DNA from: Candidatus Bathyarchaeota archaeon ex4484_135
GTDB taxonomy: Archaea > Thermoproteota > Bathyarchaeia > EX4484-135
Length of the DNA: 23,315 nt
Direction: 5' to 3'
Assembly (NCBI GenBank): GCA_002255025.1
Contig: NJEJ01000001.1
Coordinates: 1-23,315 of the forward strand
In this document: positions 14,977 through 22,153 of the stretch, in pieces
How the letters are laid out: each line of letters begins with the position of its first letter
Position numbering within the stretch: position 1 is the first letter of the stretch
The notes under the pieces: generated by a model
Told to the model about the DNA's origin: nothing
What the model saw: the letters and a program-made list of their open reading frames with translations, nothing else
Databases searched by the model: none
Program-made: the position numbers and the translations under genes

Positions 14977-16119
14977 ATGAAGCCAGCGGGAAAGTGCACG
15001 TGGGACTATATACTCAGACGGATACGAGAATGCAGGAGGGAATTCGCTGAACCCCTGGAGAGGATAAGGTGCTTCGAGAGGATAATAGAAGATTGCGGCG
15101 AGGACGGCATGGTATTCTTCGCTATGGGCGAGGAATACGAAGCTAAGGGCGATTACGAAAGTGCGTTACGTTGTTATGAGAAGGCCCACAGCTTATTCCC
15201 GTTACCAAAATGGAGGGATCGAGCTAAGAGGGCCATCAGGAGGGTGGAGGAAAAGATCACGGGGAGGAAGAGATGGCGGTCATTGGGCGATCTCTCCAAC
15301 GTGCTCTTCATAGTCGGGTGCACTAAGAGGAAGATATGGGACGACATCCCGACGGCCCCCCGTAAAGTGCCTGCACGTTTTGCATACAGGGGCTGGCGGT
15401 TTGTTCAGTTCCTTAAGTTCATAGAACTCTTGGAGAAGAGTCTCGAGGCGAAGTGGTTAATCCTCAGCGCTAAATACGGACTCATCGAGCCCTGGCATCC
15501 AATAGAAAACTACGATGTTACGCTGGGGCAGGAAGGGGCCATTACCGACGAGGAACTCAGAAACCAAGTGCTTCACGGTGAGTTCTGGGGGAGCAAGGGT
15601 TCTTTAAGGAATTTCCACACAGTTTGCTTCTTCGGCCCTGACTCCTACTGTGAAATGGTCAGGAGGGCGTTTGAGGAAATAGTTGGGAGGATAATTCAAT
15701 TAACCCTGTCGGACATGCTGAACCTGGTAGACCCATACCTGCTGAGGGTCATAAATAACCTCAGGAGGTCACGTGAAGTGATGGTTGAAGCTCCATCTGA
15801 GGCTGTATGTCATGCTTTTAATGCCGTGATGAACGTCCTCCAGCGGAGGATCATAGACGAGAAGGGCGTGAAAGTCCTCGAAGATCTGAAGAGGAGGAGG
15901 AAGATGTATTTAGACATCCTGCTCAAGGTCTTGAAGGACGCTGGCGTGGAAATCGGCAAGGATTTAGAGAACCAATTGCACATGCTCAGAGAACTACGCA
16001 ATAAGGTGCAGCACGAGGACTACAAGCCGACGGAGGACGAGACCGCATGGGCATTAAGACTGGCTAAGAACGTGGCCTCTTCTTGGTATCCAATAGTGCT
16101 TAACTGGCTGGACCCGTGA
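14977..16119 (+). CDS. TPR / DUF6884-like / HEPN-like protein, candidate defence or stress RNase
   Basis: I do not know a named family with this architecture. The 380-residue protein has three parts. Residues about 45-78 look like a TPR helix pair (MGEEYEAKGDYESALRCYEK). Residues about 108-235 resemble DUF6884: FIVGCTKRKIW, then AKWLILSAKYGLIEP and IENYDVTL, and FFGPDSY; this is from memory. Residues about 250-380 are helical and end with RELRNKVQH, an R-x4-H motif (R341, H346) followed by an acidic patch, as in HEPN ribonucleases. HEPN domains commonly act as RNases in toxins and defence systems. The gene is richer in A/T and in GAA, ATA and TTA codons than its neighbours, suggesting transfer. 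Start ATG 14977 is 27 nt after a TATA-like box; TTG 14965 is an alternative. No toxin or antitoxin partner is adjacent. Confidence 0.78.
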   Translation: MKPAGKCTWDYILRRIRECRREFAEPLERIRCFERIIEDCGEDGMVFFAMGEEYEAKGDYESALRCYEKAHSLFPLPKWRDRAKRAIRRVEEKITGRKRWRSLGDLSNVLFIVGCTKRKIWDDIPTAPRKVPARFAYRGWRFVQFLKFIELLEKSLEAKWLILSAKYGLIEPWHPIENYDVTLGQEGAITDEELRNQVLHGEFWGSKGSLRNFHTVCFFGPDSYCEMVRRAFEEIVGRIIQLTLSDMLNLVDPYLLRVINNLRRSREVMVEAPSEAVCHAFNAVMNVLQRRIIDEKGVKVLEDLKRRRKMYLDILLKVLKDAGVEIGKDLENQLHMLRELRNKVQHEDYKPTEDETAWALRLAKNVASSWYPIVLNWLDP

Positions 16120-16162
16120 GGATGCTAATGCTTATGTGTTCTCCCGCTCACTTCCTAAATGA

Positions 16163-17554
16163 GTGCTCATGGTCAGGAGGCCCCCGGACAGGGCCAGGGG
16201 CAGGAGGGTCCCCGTCGGCCCGAGGTGGCTCGAGGGCATCTTGGACGACCCGGGTGTGATGTCTGAGCTGGGCCTGGGGCCCGAGGAAAAGGCCAGGCTC
16301 GTCCGGTCGGTCGGCAGGGCCTACGCCAGAACGCTCTGCCTGAGGTGCAAGGGGAAGGGGCTCTGCGGCCGCCCGGATTGCCCGTTCCTTGAGGCCCTTA
16401 GGTTCTTCTGCTCTTCCATGCCGGACCTGGAGGGCACCGAGCTGGAGGGGACGAGCCCTCCAGCCGTCTTCGTGGGCAGGATTGGCTACCCGTTCGTCAG
16501 CGTGGGCCCGCTGGTCCCGCCCGTGAAGGGCGATACGGCCCTCATGGACAGGCCCGAGGATTGGGCTGGCCTCCCCCTGGCCGAGATAATAAAGATGCGT
16601 TCCTCGCTCGTGAGGGGCAAGTTCACCGTCGATGTCAGGAAGCCCTGGAAGGCCGGGAGGCTGCTCGACCTGACCTTGGAGCTGGCCCTGTCCGAGGGGT
16701 CGACCGAGTCGGAAGCCGTGTTCAGGAAGAAGCCGAGGAAGGTGCTTGTCTTGGATGAGGGCGTCCAGCCCTTCGGCCCGACGGCACCGCTCAGGTCCCT
16801 AGACGTGGACGTGGGCCGCTGGGACCGCAAGCTGGAGAGGGCTTACTCTGACACGGACCTGAGGGCCTCAGAAGCCGTCCTATGGCTCTATGAGGAAGGG
16901 GTACCCGTCTCTAGGATACAGAGGGCCTTCAGCATGGGTGCCTTCGGCCTGGGCCGCTTGAGGTGTTTGGTCCCGACCAGGTGGAGCATAACGGCCGTGG
17001 ATAGCATGATATCCAGGGCCCTATCGGGCCGCATAAGGGACTACCCGGTCCTGAACGAATACTGGGTCTACCATGCCTCCCTGTTGGACAACCACTACGT
17101 GGTCATCCTGGCCCCTGACTCCTGGGCCTTCGAGCTCCTCGAGGCCTGGGCACCAGGGGCCCTTTGGAACCCCTCCGCCGAGACGTGCGTGGTATCCGAT
17201 TGGGAAGGATGGCGTGGCCGGACCACTTACGCCCGGCCGGGAGGCTCCTATTATGCTGCCAGGTTGGCCGTCTGCGAGGCCTTGGACAGGATGAGGAAGC
17301 AGGCCCGTGTGATCGTCCTCAGGGAGGTCAGGCCAGGCTACAAGTTCCCGGTCGGCGTCTGGCAGGTCCGGGAGGCCGTTAGGACCGCCTTGCGGTCCGA
17401 GCCCTTCAGGACGGACAGCCTCGAGGAAGCCCTGGAACACGCCTCCAGGTGGCTCGTCATACCGGCCCGTGTGTGGCTGAGGGCCAGCAAGCTCCTCAAG
17501 GACGCCCTGTGCCAGAGGAAGCTCACGGACTTCCGGTCGGGACCAGGCCCTTGA
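16163..17554 (+). CDS. nreA: NreA-type DNA repair protein (DUF650/DUF651)
   Basis: This 463-residue protein is a Nre family member, which takes part in archaeal DNA repair and binds the sliding clamp PCNA. The N-terminal zinc finger has cysteines at 59, 62, 68 and 73 (CLRCKGKGLCGRPDCPF). The central blocks include FVGRIGYPFVSVGPL and the conserved VDVRKPW, and the C-terminal region has DNHYVVILAP. Near the end, QRKLTDF (451-457) is a PIP box by which Nre proteins contact PCNA, although only one aromatic residue is present. Start: GTG 16163, with a weak TATA-like CTTATG about 29 nt upstream; ATG 16169 would remove two residues. The 3' end overlaps the convergent DUF763 gene by 32 nt. Confidence 0.92.
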   Translation: MLMVRRPPDRARGRRVPVGPRWLEGILDDPGVMSELGLGPEEKARLVRSVGRAYARTLCLRCKGKGLCGRPDCPFLEALRFFCSSMPDLEGTELEGTSPPAVFVGRIGYPFVSVGPLVPPVKGDTALMDRPEDWAGLPLAEIIKMRSSLVRGKFTVDVRKPWKAGRLLDLTLELALSEGSTESEAVFRKKPRKVLVLDEGVQPFGPTAPLRSLDVDVGRWDRKLERAYSDTDLRASEAVLWLYEEGVPVSRIQRAFSMGAFGLGRLRCLVPTRWSITAVDSMISRALSGRIRDYPVLNEYWVYHASLLDNHYVVILAPDSWAFELLEAWAPGALWNPSAETCVVSDWEGWRGRTTYARPGGSYYAARLAVCEALDRMRKQARVIVLREVRPGYKFPVGVWQVREAVRTALRSEPFRTDSLEEALEHASRWLVIPARVWLRASKLLKDALCQRKLTDFRSGPGP

Positions 17555-18662
17555 GCCTCCTAAGGGCCTTCAGCTTCTCTTCCTGGCCCAGTTTTGCCTT
17601 CTCTATGGCCTCCCTCAGGACGGAGATGGCCTCGTCCATCAGGGCCCTGTTGACCGGGTATGGGACGCCATCCTTGCCCCCGAAGGCGAAGGAGAAGCGA
17701 GCTGGGTCCTGCCATGAGGGCTCCTCGCCATACACCAGGTCTGCTATGAGGGCTAGGGCACGGACCGTGGCGGGCCCTAGGCCCCTTATGGCCAGTAATT
17801 GCTCGTAGTCGGCTGGCTGGAGTTCGTAGGCCCTGGCTAGGGCATCCCAGTTGGCGTTCAAGGGCATCCTCAGGTATTTGAGGACCGCCTTAGCACCTGG
17901 CCCCTTGAGGCTTAAGCCCGGGAGCCAATCGCAGAGGCTCTTCTGCCACTCTGGCCTGAGGGACCTAAGGAGCCTCTTGACCCGGGATGGGCCTTCCTTG
18001 GCCAGGTCAACCGATGCCTTACGACAGCCCTCGCTCTCCCGAGCCGTCATGTCCAATACGGCTGGCCTGACGGCATCGGACGCTATGCCCGAGTGGGGTT
18101 CTACCACGAAGCTGCCCTCCAGGGCCCCGGAGAACCAGTGGTACCTGCGGGCCGTCCTGTCGGCCGGGCACATGCCTTGCTGCACGACGGCCCAAGAGCC
18201 ATCTTCGGACACGAAGAGGGCGTGGTGGTAGAGCGTGTAGCCATCTTGGACGGCCGCATTATCCACCTTGGCGGCCATCCTGCTGGCGTACTTCAGCTCC
18301 TCATGGACCCTCTCCGGCAGGCCGAGGACCTCAACGGCCCTATCTATGTCCTCTGGCGTAGCTAAGGAACGCTTGCCCTTCCCCCCGCAGACCGCCAGGC
18401 CGTGTTCCTCGGGCCTGAGGGCCTGCCTAAGCACGGCCGTTATGACGGTCGTTATGCCAGAGGAATGCCAATCGAAGCCCAAGACGCACCCCAAGGCCTG
18501 GAACCAGAAGGGGTCCGCTAGACGCCTGACGAATTCCTCGGGGCCGTGTTCTTCCACGAGCAAGACGGCTATGGCATCGGCGAGGCGTACCATCCTACGC
18601 ATGAGCCACCTCGGGACGCCGCCCTTGTGGAGCGGCAGGTCGGCTACGCCGGTACGCCTCAA
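17523..18662 (-). CDS. DUF763 protein with helix-hairpin-helix DNA-binding motif
   Basis: This 379-residue protein begins MRRTGVADLPLHKGGVPRWL and contains FWFQALGCVLGFDWHSSG and SHDxxx-like blocks typical of DUF763, a family found in archaea and some thermophilic bacteria. A helix-hairpin-helix (LLAIRGLGPATVRALALIA) near residue 295 suggests that it binds DNA. Its function is not established; a link to DNA repair or replication is plausible because it converges on nreA, but that is inference. The start is TTG 18662, about 30 nt after a CTTAAG TATA-like box and without a good ribosome binding site, which suits a leaderless mRNA. Confidence 0.88.
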   Translation of the reverse strand: MRRTGVADLPLHKGGVPRWLMRRMVRLADAIAVLLVEEHGPEEFVRRLADPFWFQALGCVLGFDWHSSGITTVITAVLRQALRPEEHGLAVCGGKGKRSLATPEDIDRAVEVLGLPERVHEELKYASRMAAKVDNAAVQDGYTLYHHALFVSEDGSWAVVQQGMCPADRTARRYHWFSGALEGSFVVEPHSGIASDAVRPAVLDMTARESEGCRKASVDLAKEGPSRVKRLLRSLRPEWQKSLCDWLPGLSLKGPGAKAVLKYLRMPLNANWDALARAYELQPADYEQLLAIRGLGPATVRALALIADLVYGEEPSWQDPARFSFAFGGKDGVPYPVNRALMDEAISVLREAIEKAKLGQEEKLKALRRLKGLVPTGSP

Positions 18663-18689
18663 GCCAAGAATGGGTAGGCACCCCCATCC

Positions 18690-18695
18690 TTAAGC
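18690..18695 (-). promoter_or_regulatory. TATA-like promoter of the DUF763 gene
   Basis: CTTAAG is centred about 30 nt before TTG 18662 on the minus strand. It is palindromic, so it could also direct transcription rightward into the 330-nt stretch. Confidence 0.45.
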
Positions 18696-18839
18696 GTTCT
18701 GGACGTGATGGAGGAGAACCAGTATGTGTCTCTGCGGCATTCTCAGCTGGGCCAGAACTCCAAGGGGGGACGCCCTCACGTGCCCTCTTACCTAGCTCAT
18801 CCCTAAAGGCCCAGAGCCCGAAGCCCGCCTCCTCAACCT

Positions 18840-18868
18840 CGCCTCACGGTGCTTTTCTCCCTGAGGCG
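18840..18868. repeat. Inverted repeat with 15-nt loop
   Basis: CGCCTCA and TGAGGCG form perfect 7-bp arms around a 15-nt loop. It could form an RNA hairpin in either direction. No T run follows it, and it is not next to a known gene's stop, so its role is unclear. Confidence 0.35.
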
Positions 18869-18992
18869 TTCCTTGGCCTTCAGGCTCATGAGGTGCAACA
18901 TGGCCTTCCTGAAAAATGCGATTTCCGAATTCTTCCTTAGCCAGGCTTAAACTTAGTGATGGACTTGATAAATGCCAAGGTGCTCGAGGCCG

Positions 18993-19472
18993 TTAGCTCT
19001 CGAGCAGCCTGCCGGCCCTGTCTATCTCGCCGGCCCTTATGCGGGTCGTGGATATGGGCTTCCCGTCCTCGGCCAAAACCATCGGTATCACGACCAGCTC
19101 GAGCGGCCTTAGGCCCCTCTGGGCCCTCAGCCTGTTAAGCTCCTCCGCCTTAGGGGCCGTTTCCTCGCTCACCACTATGGCCTCGAAGCCGCCGTCCCAC
19201 AGGGCTGGCCCGTATGGGTCGTTTATGGCCACGACCTCTGTCCTGTGGATTTGGCCTTCATGTAGTATGAAGGCCAAGAGCTCCTCCAGCCGCTCCTTAT
19301 AAGGTGCCACTTCGTGGGGCTTGCCCATCTCCGCCACGAACTCGTCCGTGGTGAGACCTATGATGACCTTCTCGCCCACCTCGTAGGCCTTCCTAAGAAG
19401 GGCCTTGTGGCCCTCGTGGAACATATCGAACGTGCCGGCCACGCCCACGAGCCTGAAGGGCTTCTCCGGCAA
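18993..19472 (-). CDS. Archaeal phosphopantetheine adenylyltransferase (PPAT)
   Basis: This 159-residue enzyme adenylates 4'-phosphopantetheine to dephospho-CoA, the fourth step from pantothenate. It has the nucleotidyltransferase signature GTFDMFHEGHKALL (13-26), where HEGH replaces the HxGH of the family, and the late ISTTRIR block, with VVSEETAP in between. Length and sequence fit the archaeal PPAT rather than the bacterial CoaD. The start is TTG 19472, with GGGAGGTGA 10-17 nt upstream on the minus strand. It follows the pantoate kinase gene by 6 nt and is the last gene of the operon. Confidence 0.92.
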   Translation of the reverse strand: MPEKPFRLVGVAGTFDMFHEGHKALLRKAYEVGEKVIIGLTTDEFVAEMGKPHEVAPYKERLEELLAFILHEGQIHRTEVVAINDPYGPALWDGGFEAIVVSEETAPKAEELNRLRAQRGLRPLELVVIPMVLAEDGKPISTTRIRAGEIDRAGRLLES

Positions 19473-19478
19473 GCACGT

Positions 19479-20417
19479 TCACCTCCCGACCTTCACCAGC
19501 TCGGCGGGCTTCCAGCAGGCATCCAAGACGTATATATTAGCTTCGGGCAGGAAACGCCTGAACACGGCCAGGGCCTTGGCCAACTCTTCCTCGTCCCTAG
19601 CTATAGCGTGGACAGCCTCCCCTATCATGTTCTGGGCACAGTAGAGGCCCTCGGACCTGAGGGCCTCCATCAGGGCCCTGGTCCGGGCCGTTGAAAGGCC
19701 GCTTTCTAAGGCGAACTGCCTGCAGGCTTCCATGAATACCTCGAGACAGGGGTCATCCAATATGGCCTCAAGGGCCTTCCGGCCAGCCGAGTTTATCCGG
19801 TCCTTCCCGGCCGTCCTGACGAGGACTTCCCTGGTTTCTATTGGCCCGAAGACGCCTGAGATGACCTTAAGGTCCTTGGGAGCAGGTATCTTGTCTATCA
19901 AAGCCCTCCCCGGCCCCCCGGGCTCCACGGTTATTATGCAGGGGCCACCGAGCATTAGCGGTCCCACGGTCCCGAGGCCTGTCTTGCACTTGATCTCAGC
20001 CGCGTGAGCCATCCTGCCTAATTGGTTGTAGGTCAGTTTGAGGTCTAATGCAGCTGATAGTGCTAAAGCGGCCGTCAGGGCACCGGCAGCACTCGTCCCG
20101 AAGCCACAGGCCATGGGGACCGGTATGGTGTGGTATACCTCAACCAGGTAGTTCCTGCCGTCCAGCGATAAGATTTCTTCCACGACCGCCCGGGTGGTCC
20201 TCGCCTCGTGCTCCTGACCATTTATCCTTATCCTTACCTCGGTCCTATCCGCCTCTTTGACCTCAACCACGGTTTCTATCCCAGCGTTGAGGGTGAACCC
20301 TCCTCCTCTGGCACCTACGAGTTCCAGGTCGCTTAGGGGCCTGCCGTCAGGACCCGTATCACATATCTCGAAGAAGCTGGAGAGGCCAGCTGGCGATACG
20401 GCCCTGGCGAACGGCAA
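19479..20417 (-). CDS. Pantoate kinase (archaeal CoA biosynthesis)
   Basis: This 312-residue GHMP-superfamily kinase phosphorylates pantoate to 4-phosphopantoate, the archaeal route to CoA, where it acts with phosphopantothenate synthetase. The GHMP ATP loop is IPVPMACGFGTSAAG (about 98-112), and the start AVSPAGLSSFFEICD is characteristic of the family (COG1829). It also contains KCKTGLGTVGPLMLGG, a conserved pantoate kinase block. The start is TTG 20417, with GAGAGGTGATG upstream. It lies 6 nt after the ECF S-component-like gene and 6 nt before the PPAT gene, forming one operon. The identification is confident. Confidence 0.93.
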   Translation of the reverse strand: MPFARAVSPAGLSSFFEICDTGPDGRPLSDLELVGARGGGFTLNAGIETVVEVKEADRTEVRIRINGQEHEARTTRAVVEEILSLDGRNYLVEVYHTIPVPMACGFGTSAAGALTAALALSAALDLKLTYNQLGRMAHAAEIKCKTGLGTVGPLMLGGPCIITVEPGGPGRALIDKIPAPKDLKVISGVFGPIETREVLVRTAGKDRINSAGRKALEAILDDPCLEVFMEACRQFALESGLSTARTRALMEALRSEGLYCAQNMIGEAVHAIARDEEELAKALAVFRRFLPEANIYVLDACWKPAELVKVGR

Positions 20418-20423
20418 GCGTCA

Positions 20424-21200
20424 TCACCTCTCACGGCCCTGGAAGAACTGCGGGAAGGCCCTTGAGCAGGCCTCCAGTATGGGCGGCCCGAGGGCCACGA
20501 GGAAAGGTATCTCGGTCGAGAAAGTCCAGGTCATCCATATGCCGGCTGCGTAGAACGGGAGCTTGAAACCTCCTCCAGCCGCCAGGGGGAGCACGAAGAA
20601 CTGGCTGAACAACCACACGAATATGCCTATCCACGTGCTCCCGACCAGCAGGCCTAAGACAGAGCCCACCTGGTAGCCTTTCCATTTGGGTGCTATCTTG
20701 AGGGAAGCTAAGAGGAAGGCAAGTGCTATGGCACAGGCTGCAGCGAAGATCAAGCCCACGCTGGGATTCATGAGCCCTCCGGAGCACAGCAGGGCCGTCA
20801 CGGCAGCCGGGGCTACCGTGCCAGCTGTCCCCACGGCCACGGCATCTTGGCCCCTGAGGTCCCTGCGGGACAGCCAACCTATGATGTAGAAGCAGAGGAA
20901 GTTGGCTGGCACGCCCGCCAGGAGGCTGAGGAGGGCGTTCCCGTGTATTATCATGTCGCTTATGAAGATGCCCACGGCTGCCCCGAGGCCGCCCACCAGC
21001 GGACCTAAAACGGCCGAGAAGACGGCAGGTATGATGACGACCGGCCAGAACCGGACCACGCCCACCATAGGGCAGACCAGGCCCAGCCAGGCCAGTATGC
21101 CGAAGCCAGCGTAGAGGGCCGCACAGATGGAGGCCGCACTCACGTCCAGGGTCCTGAGCCTGAGGCCTGCCATGCGGACCGCCGGGTAAGATGACCTCAT
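20424..21200 (-). CDS. ECF transporter S-component-like membrane protein
   Basis: This 258-residue protein has about six TM helices. TM1 contains the AASICAALYA stretch, an AxxxA pattern used by S components to contact the shared ECF T component. VVRFWPVVIIPAVFSAVLGPLVGGLGAAVGIF and DMIIHG are similar to blocks seen in vitamin S components; the resemblance is from memory. No A or T subunit is adjacent, so the energising module must be encoded elsewhere, as is common. Because it heads an operon with pantoate kinase and PPAT, its substrate is likely a CoA precursor such as pantothenate or pantoate, which is inference. Start: ATG 21200; an alternative in-frame ATG lies at 21173, and the TATA position does not decide. 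Confidence 0.75.
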   Translation of the reverse strand: MRSSYPAVRMAGLRLRTLDVSAASICAALYAGFGILAWLGLVCPMVGVVRFWPVVIIPAVFSAVLGPLVGGLGAAVGIFISDMIIHGNALLSLLAGVPANFLCFYIIGWLSRRDLRGQDAVAVGTAGTVAPAAVTALLCSGGLMNPSVGLIFAAACAIALAFLLASLKIAPKWKGYQVGSVLGLLVGSTWIGIFVWLFSQFFVLPLAAGGGFKLPFYAAGIWMTWTFSTEIPFLVALGPPILEACSRAFPQFFQGRER

Positions 21201-21210
21201 GAGTCAGATA

Positions 21211-21235
21211 TTTATTTCGCAAGAAATCTATATAG
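21211..21235 (-). promoter_or_regulatory. AT-rich promoter region of the S-component/CoA operon
   Basis: The minus strand reads CTATATAG then, 9 nt later, GAAATAAATA. The first box is centred about 30 nt before ATG 21200 and suits a leaderless start there; the second is too close for that ATG and could support a start at 21173. A gap of 50 nt separates this gene from cofE, so the operon probably has its own promoter. Confidence 0.45.
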
Positions 21236-21250
21236 AGGTATAGAGATAGG

Positions 21251-22031
21251 TTAGAGGAACAAGTCCTGTTCCCTTGGCCTTATGAGCTCCCTAGCGGTGG
21301 CCTCCTCCGAGGGCCTGTAGGAATAGCCCCTTATTATGACGACTGGTATGCCCTCGTCTGCCTGTCCCATGACGAGTTCGGCCGCTGAGGCCAGCTCATC
21401 GGCCACGGCGACCTGGGTTACCCTGAGCGTGTAGCCGAACAGGTCTACGTCGCCCCTCCGGTCCCATATCGGCTCGAGGCCCGACACCCCTATGGCCACG
21501 TTTATCGTTCCACGCCTGAGAGGGCGGCCGTGTGTATCGCTTATTATGACGGCTACAATCGCTTATTATGACGGCTACATCACGGCCAGTAAGCTTCTTT
21601 ATGCGTTCCCTTATCCTCCGGGCCGAGGCATCTGGGTCCTCGGGCAGCAGGGCTACCCGGTCTTCACCGGGCACGTTTGACCGGTCAACGCCAGCGTTCG
21701 CACACACGAAGCCGTGTTTCGTCTCGCATATCAGGTGCCCATCTCCCATTCGTGCTATAGAGCAGCTCTCACGCAGGACGACCTCAATGAGCCTCGGGTC
21801 CTTCCCCATGGCATCGGCCACGTTCTTCGCGAACTCCGAGGGCACTACATCAGATAGGTTGATCACGCGGCCCTCGGCCCTCGAGACGATTATGTGCGAC
21901 ACGACCACTACATCGCCATCCCTTATGCCGACTCCCTCACGCTTAGCTGCCTCGCATATCAGGGCCCCTATGTCGTCGCCTTCCTTCACTATCGGTATGG
22001 TCTCCAGGCCTATGATGCGTAACTCCTTCAT
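21251..22031 (-). pseudogene. cofE: F420-0:gamma-glutamyl ligase, frame split by a 22-bp tandem duplication
   Basis: CofE adds glutamate residues to coenzyme F420-0 using GTP. The frame from ATG 22031 starts ELRIIGLETIPIVKEGDD and continues to VAVIISD, after which it goes out of frame to a stop at 21396. The remaining family sequence (VAIGVSGLEPIWD, DLFGYTLRVTQVAVADELASAAELVMGQADEG) continues in another frame to 21251. Exactly between the parts is a 22-bp unit present twice (21536-21557 and 21558-21579). Deleting one copy gives SDTHGRPLRRGTINVAIGVSG and an intact protein of 252 residues, the usual CofE length. The break is either a real mutation or an assembly error. A TATA-like box at 22058-22064 suits a leaderless ATG 22031; GTG 22040 is an alternative. 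Confidence 0.93.
21536..21579. repeat. Perfect 22-bp tandem duplication inside cofE
   Basis: The unit beginning ATCGCTTATTATGACGGC is repeated exactly, head to tail, with no change between copies. Because 22 is not a multiple of three, it shifts the cofE frame. The identity of the copies suggests a recent event. Confidence 0.97.
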
Positions 22032-22057
22032 GGCTGCCACATGGGGGCCTTGTCACC

Positions 22058-22064
22058 TTAAAAT
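22058..22064 (-). promoter_or_regulatory. TATA-like promoter of cofE
   Basis: The minus strand reads ATTTTAAGG, centred about 30 nt before ATG 22031. This fits leaderless transcription with the ATG near the 5' end. Confidence 0.5.
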
Positions 22065-22092
22065 ACTCATGTGGGGTCGGGCCATCCGAAAA

Positions 22093-22111
22093 CCTTAAAT
22101 ACACATGTATT
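22093..22111 (+). promoter_or_regulatory. TATA box of the metal ABC operon with overlapping inverted repeat
   Basis: CCTTAAAT (22093-22100) is the TATA-like box. Overlapping its end, AATACA and TGTATT (22098-22111) form 6-bp inverted arms around CA. A repressor bound there would cover the TATA box; metal uptake genes are often regulated this way by DtxR-like proteins, but no regulator is identified here. Confidence 0.45.
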
Positions 22112-22137
22112 ACGGAACTGCTCGAAAGTATTACGGA
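22107..22137 (+). repeat. Direct repeat GTATTACGGA between promoter and start of the metal ABC operon
   Basis: The same 10-bp word occurs at 22107-22116 and 22128-22137, 21 nt apart, which is about two turns of DNA, around the expected transcription start. It could be a pair of regulator sites. The second copy leads into the Shine-Dalgarno tract. Confidence 0.45.
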
Positions 22138-22153
22138 GGGAGGAGGCCTGCAG

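Larger units (their letters stand above)
18663..18992. other. 330-nt stretch without a recognised gene
   Basis: This is the longest gap in the window. It contains the CTTAAG promoter at 18690-18695 and, on the plus strand, a 23-codon frame at 18724-18795 that starts MCLCGILSWART and has GGAGGAG upstream; the M-C-x-C-G-I start is reminiscent of class II glutamine amidotransferases, but the frame stops at once. On the minus strand, near 18844-18952, a short open stretch reads MLHLMSLKAKERLREK near its end. I find no tRNA, and these could be remnants or chance frames. Confidence 0.4.

Noticed and set aside
18956..19138. 60-codon plus-strand frame starting near 18956
   Set aside because: It has a TATA-like CTTAAAC upstream, but most of it is antisense to the PPAT gene and has no domain.
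20431..21222. 263-codon minus-strand frame overlapping the S-component gene
   Set aside because: It is the shifted frame of the same DNA. It is rich in Arg, Gly and Pro and lacks TM helices, unlike the real S-component frame.
21536..21579. Programmed frameshift in cofE
   Set aside because: There is no slippery site. The break coincides exactly with a perfect 22-bp duplication, which explains it fully.
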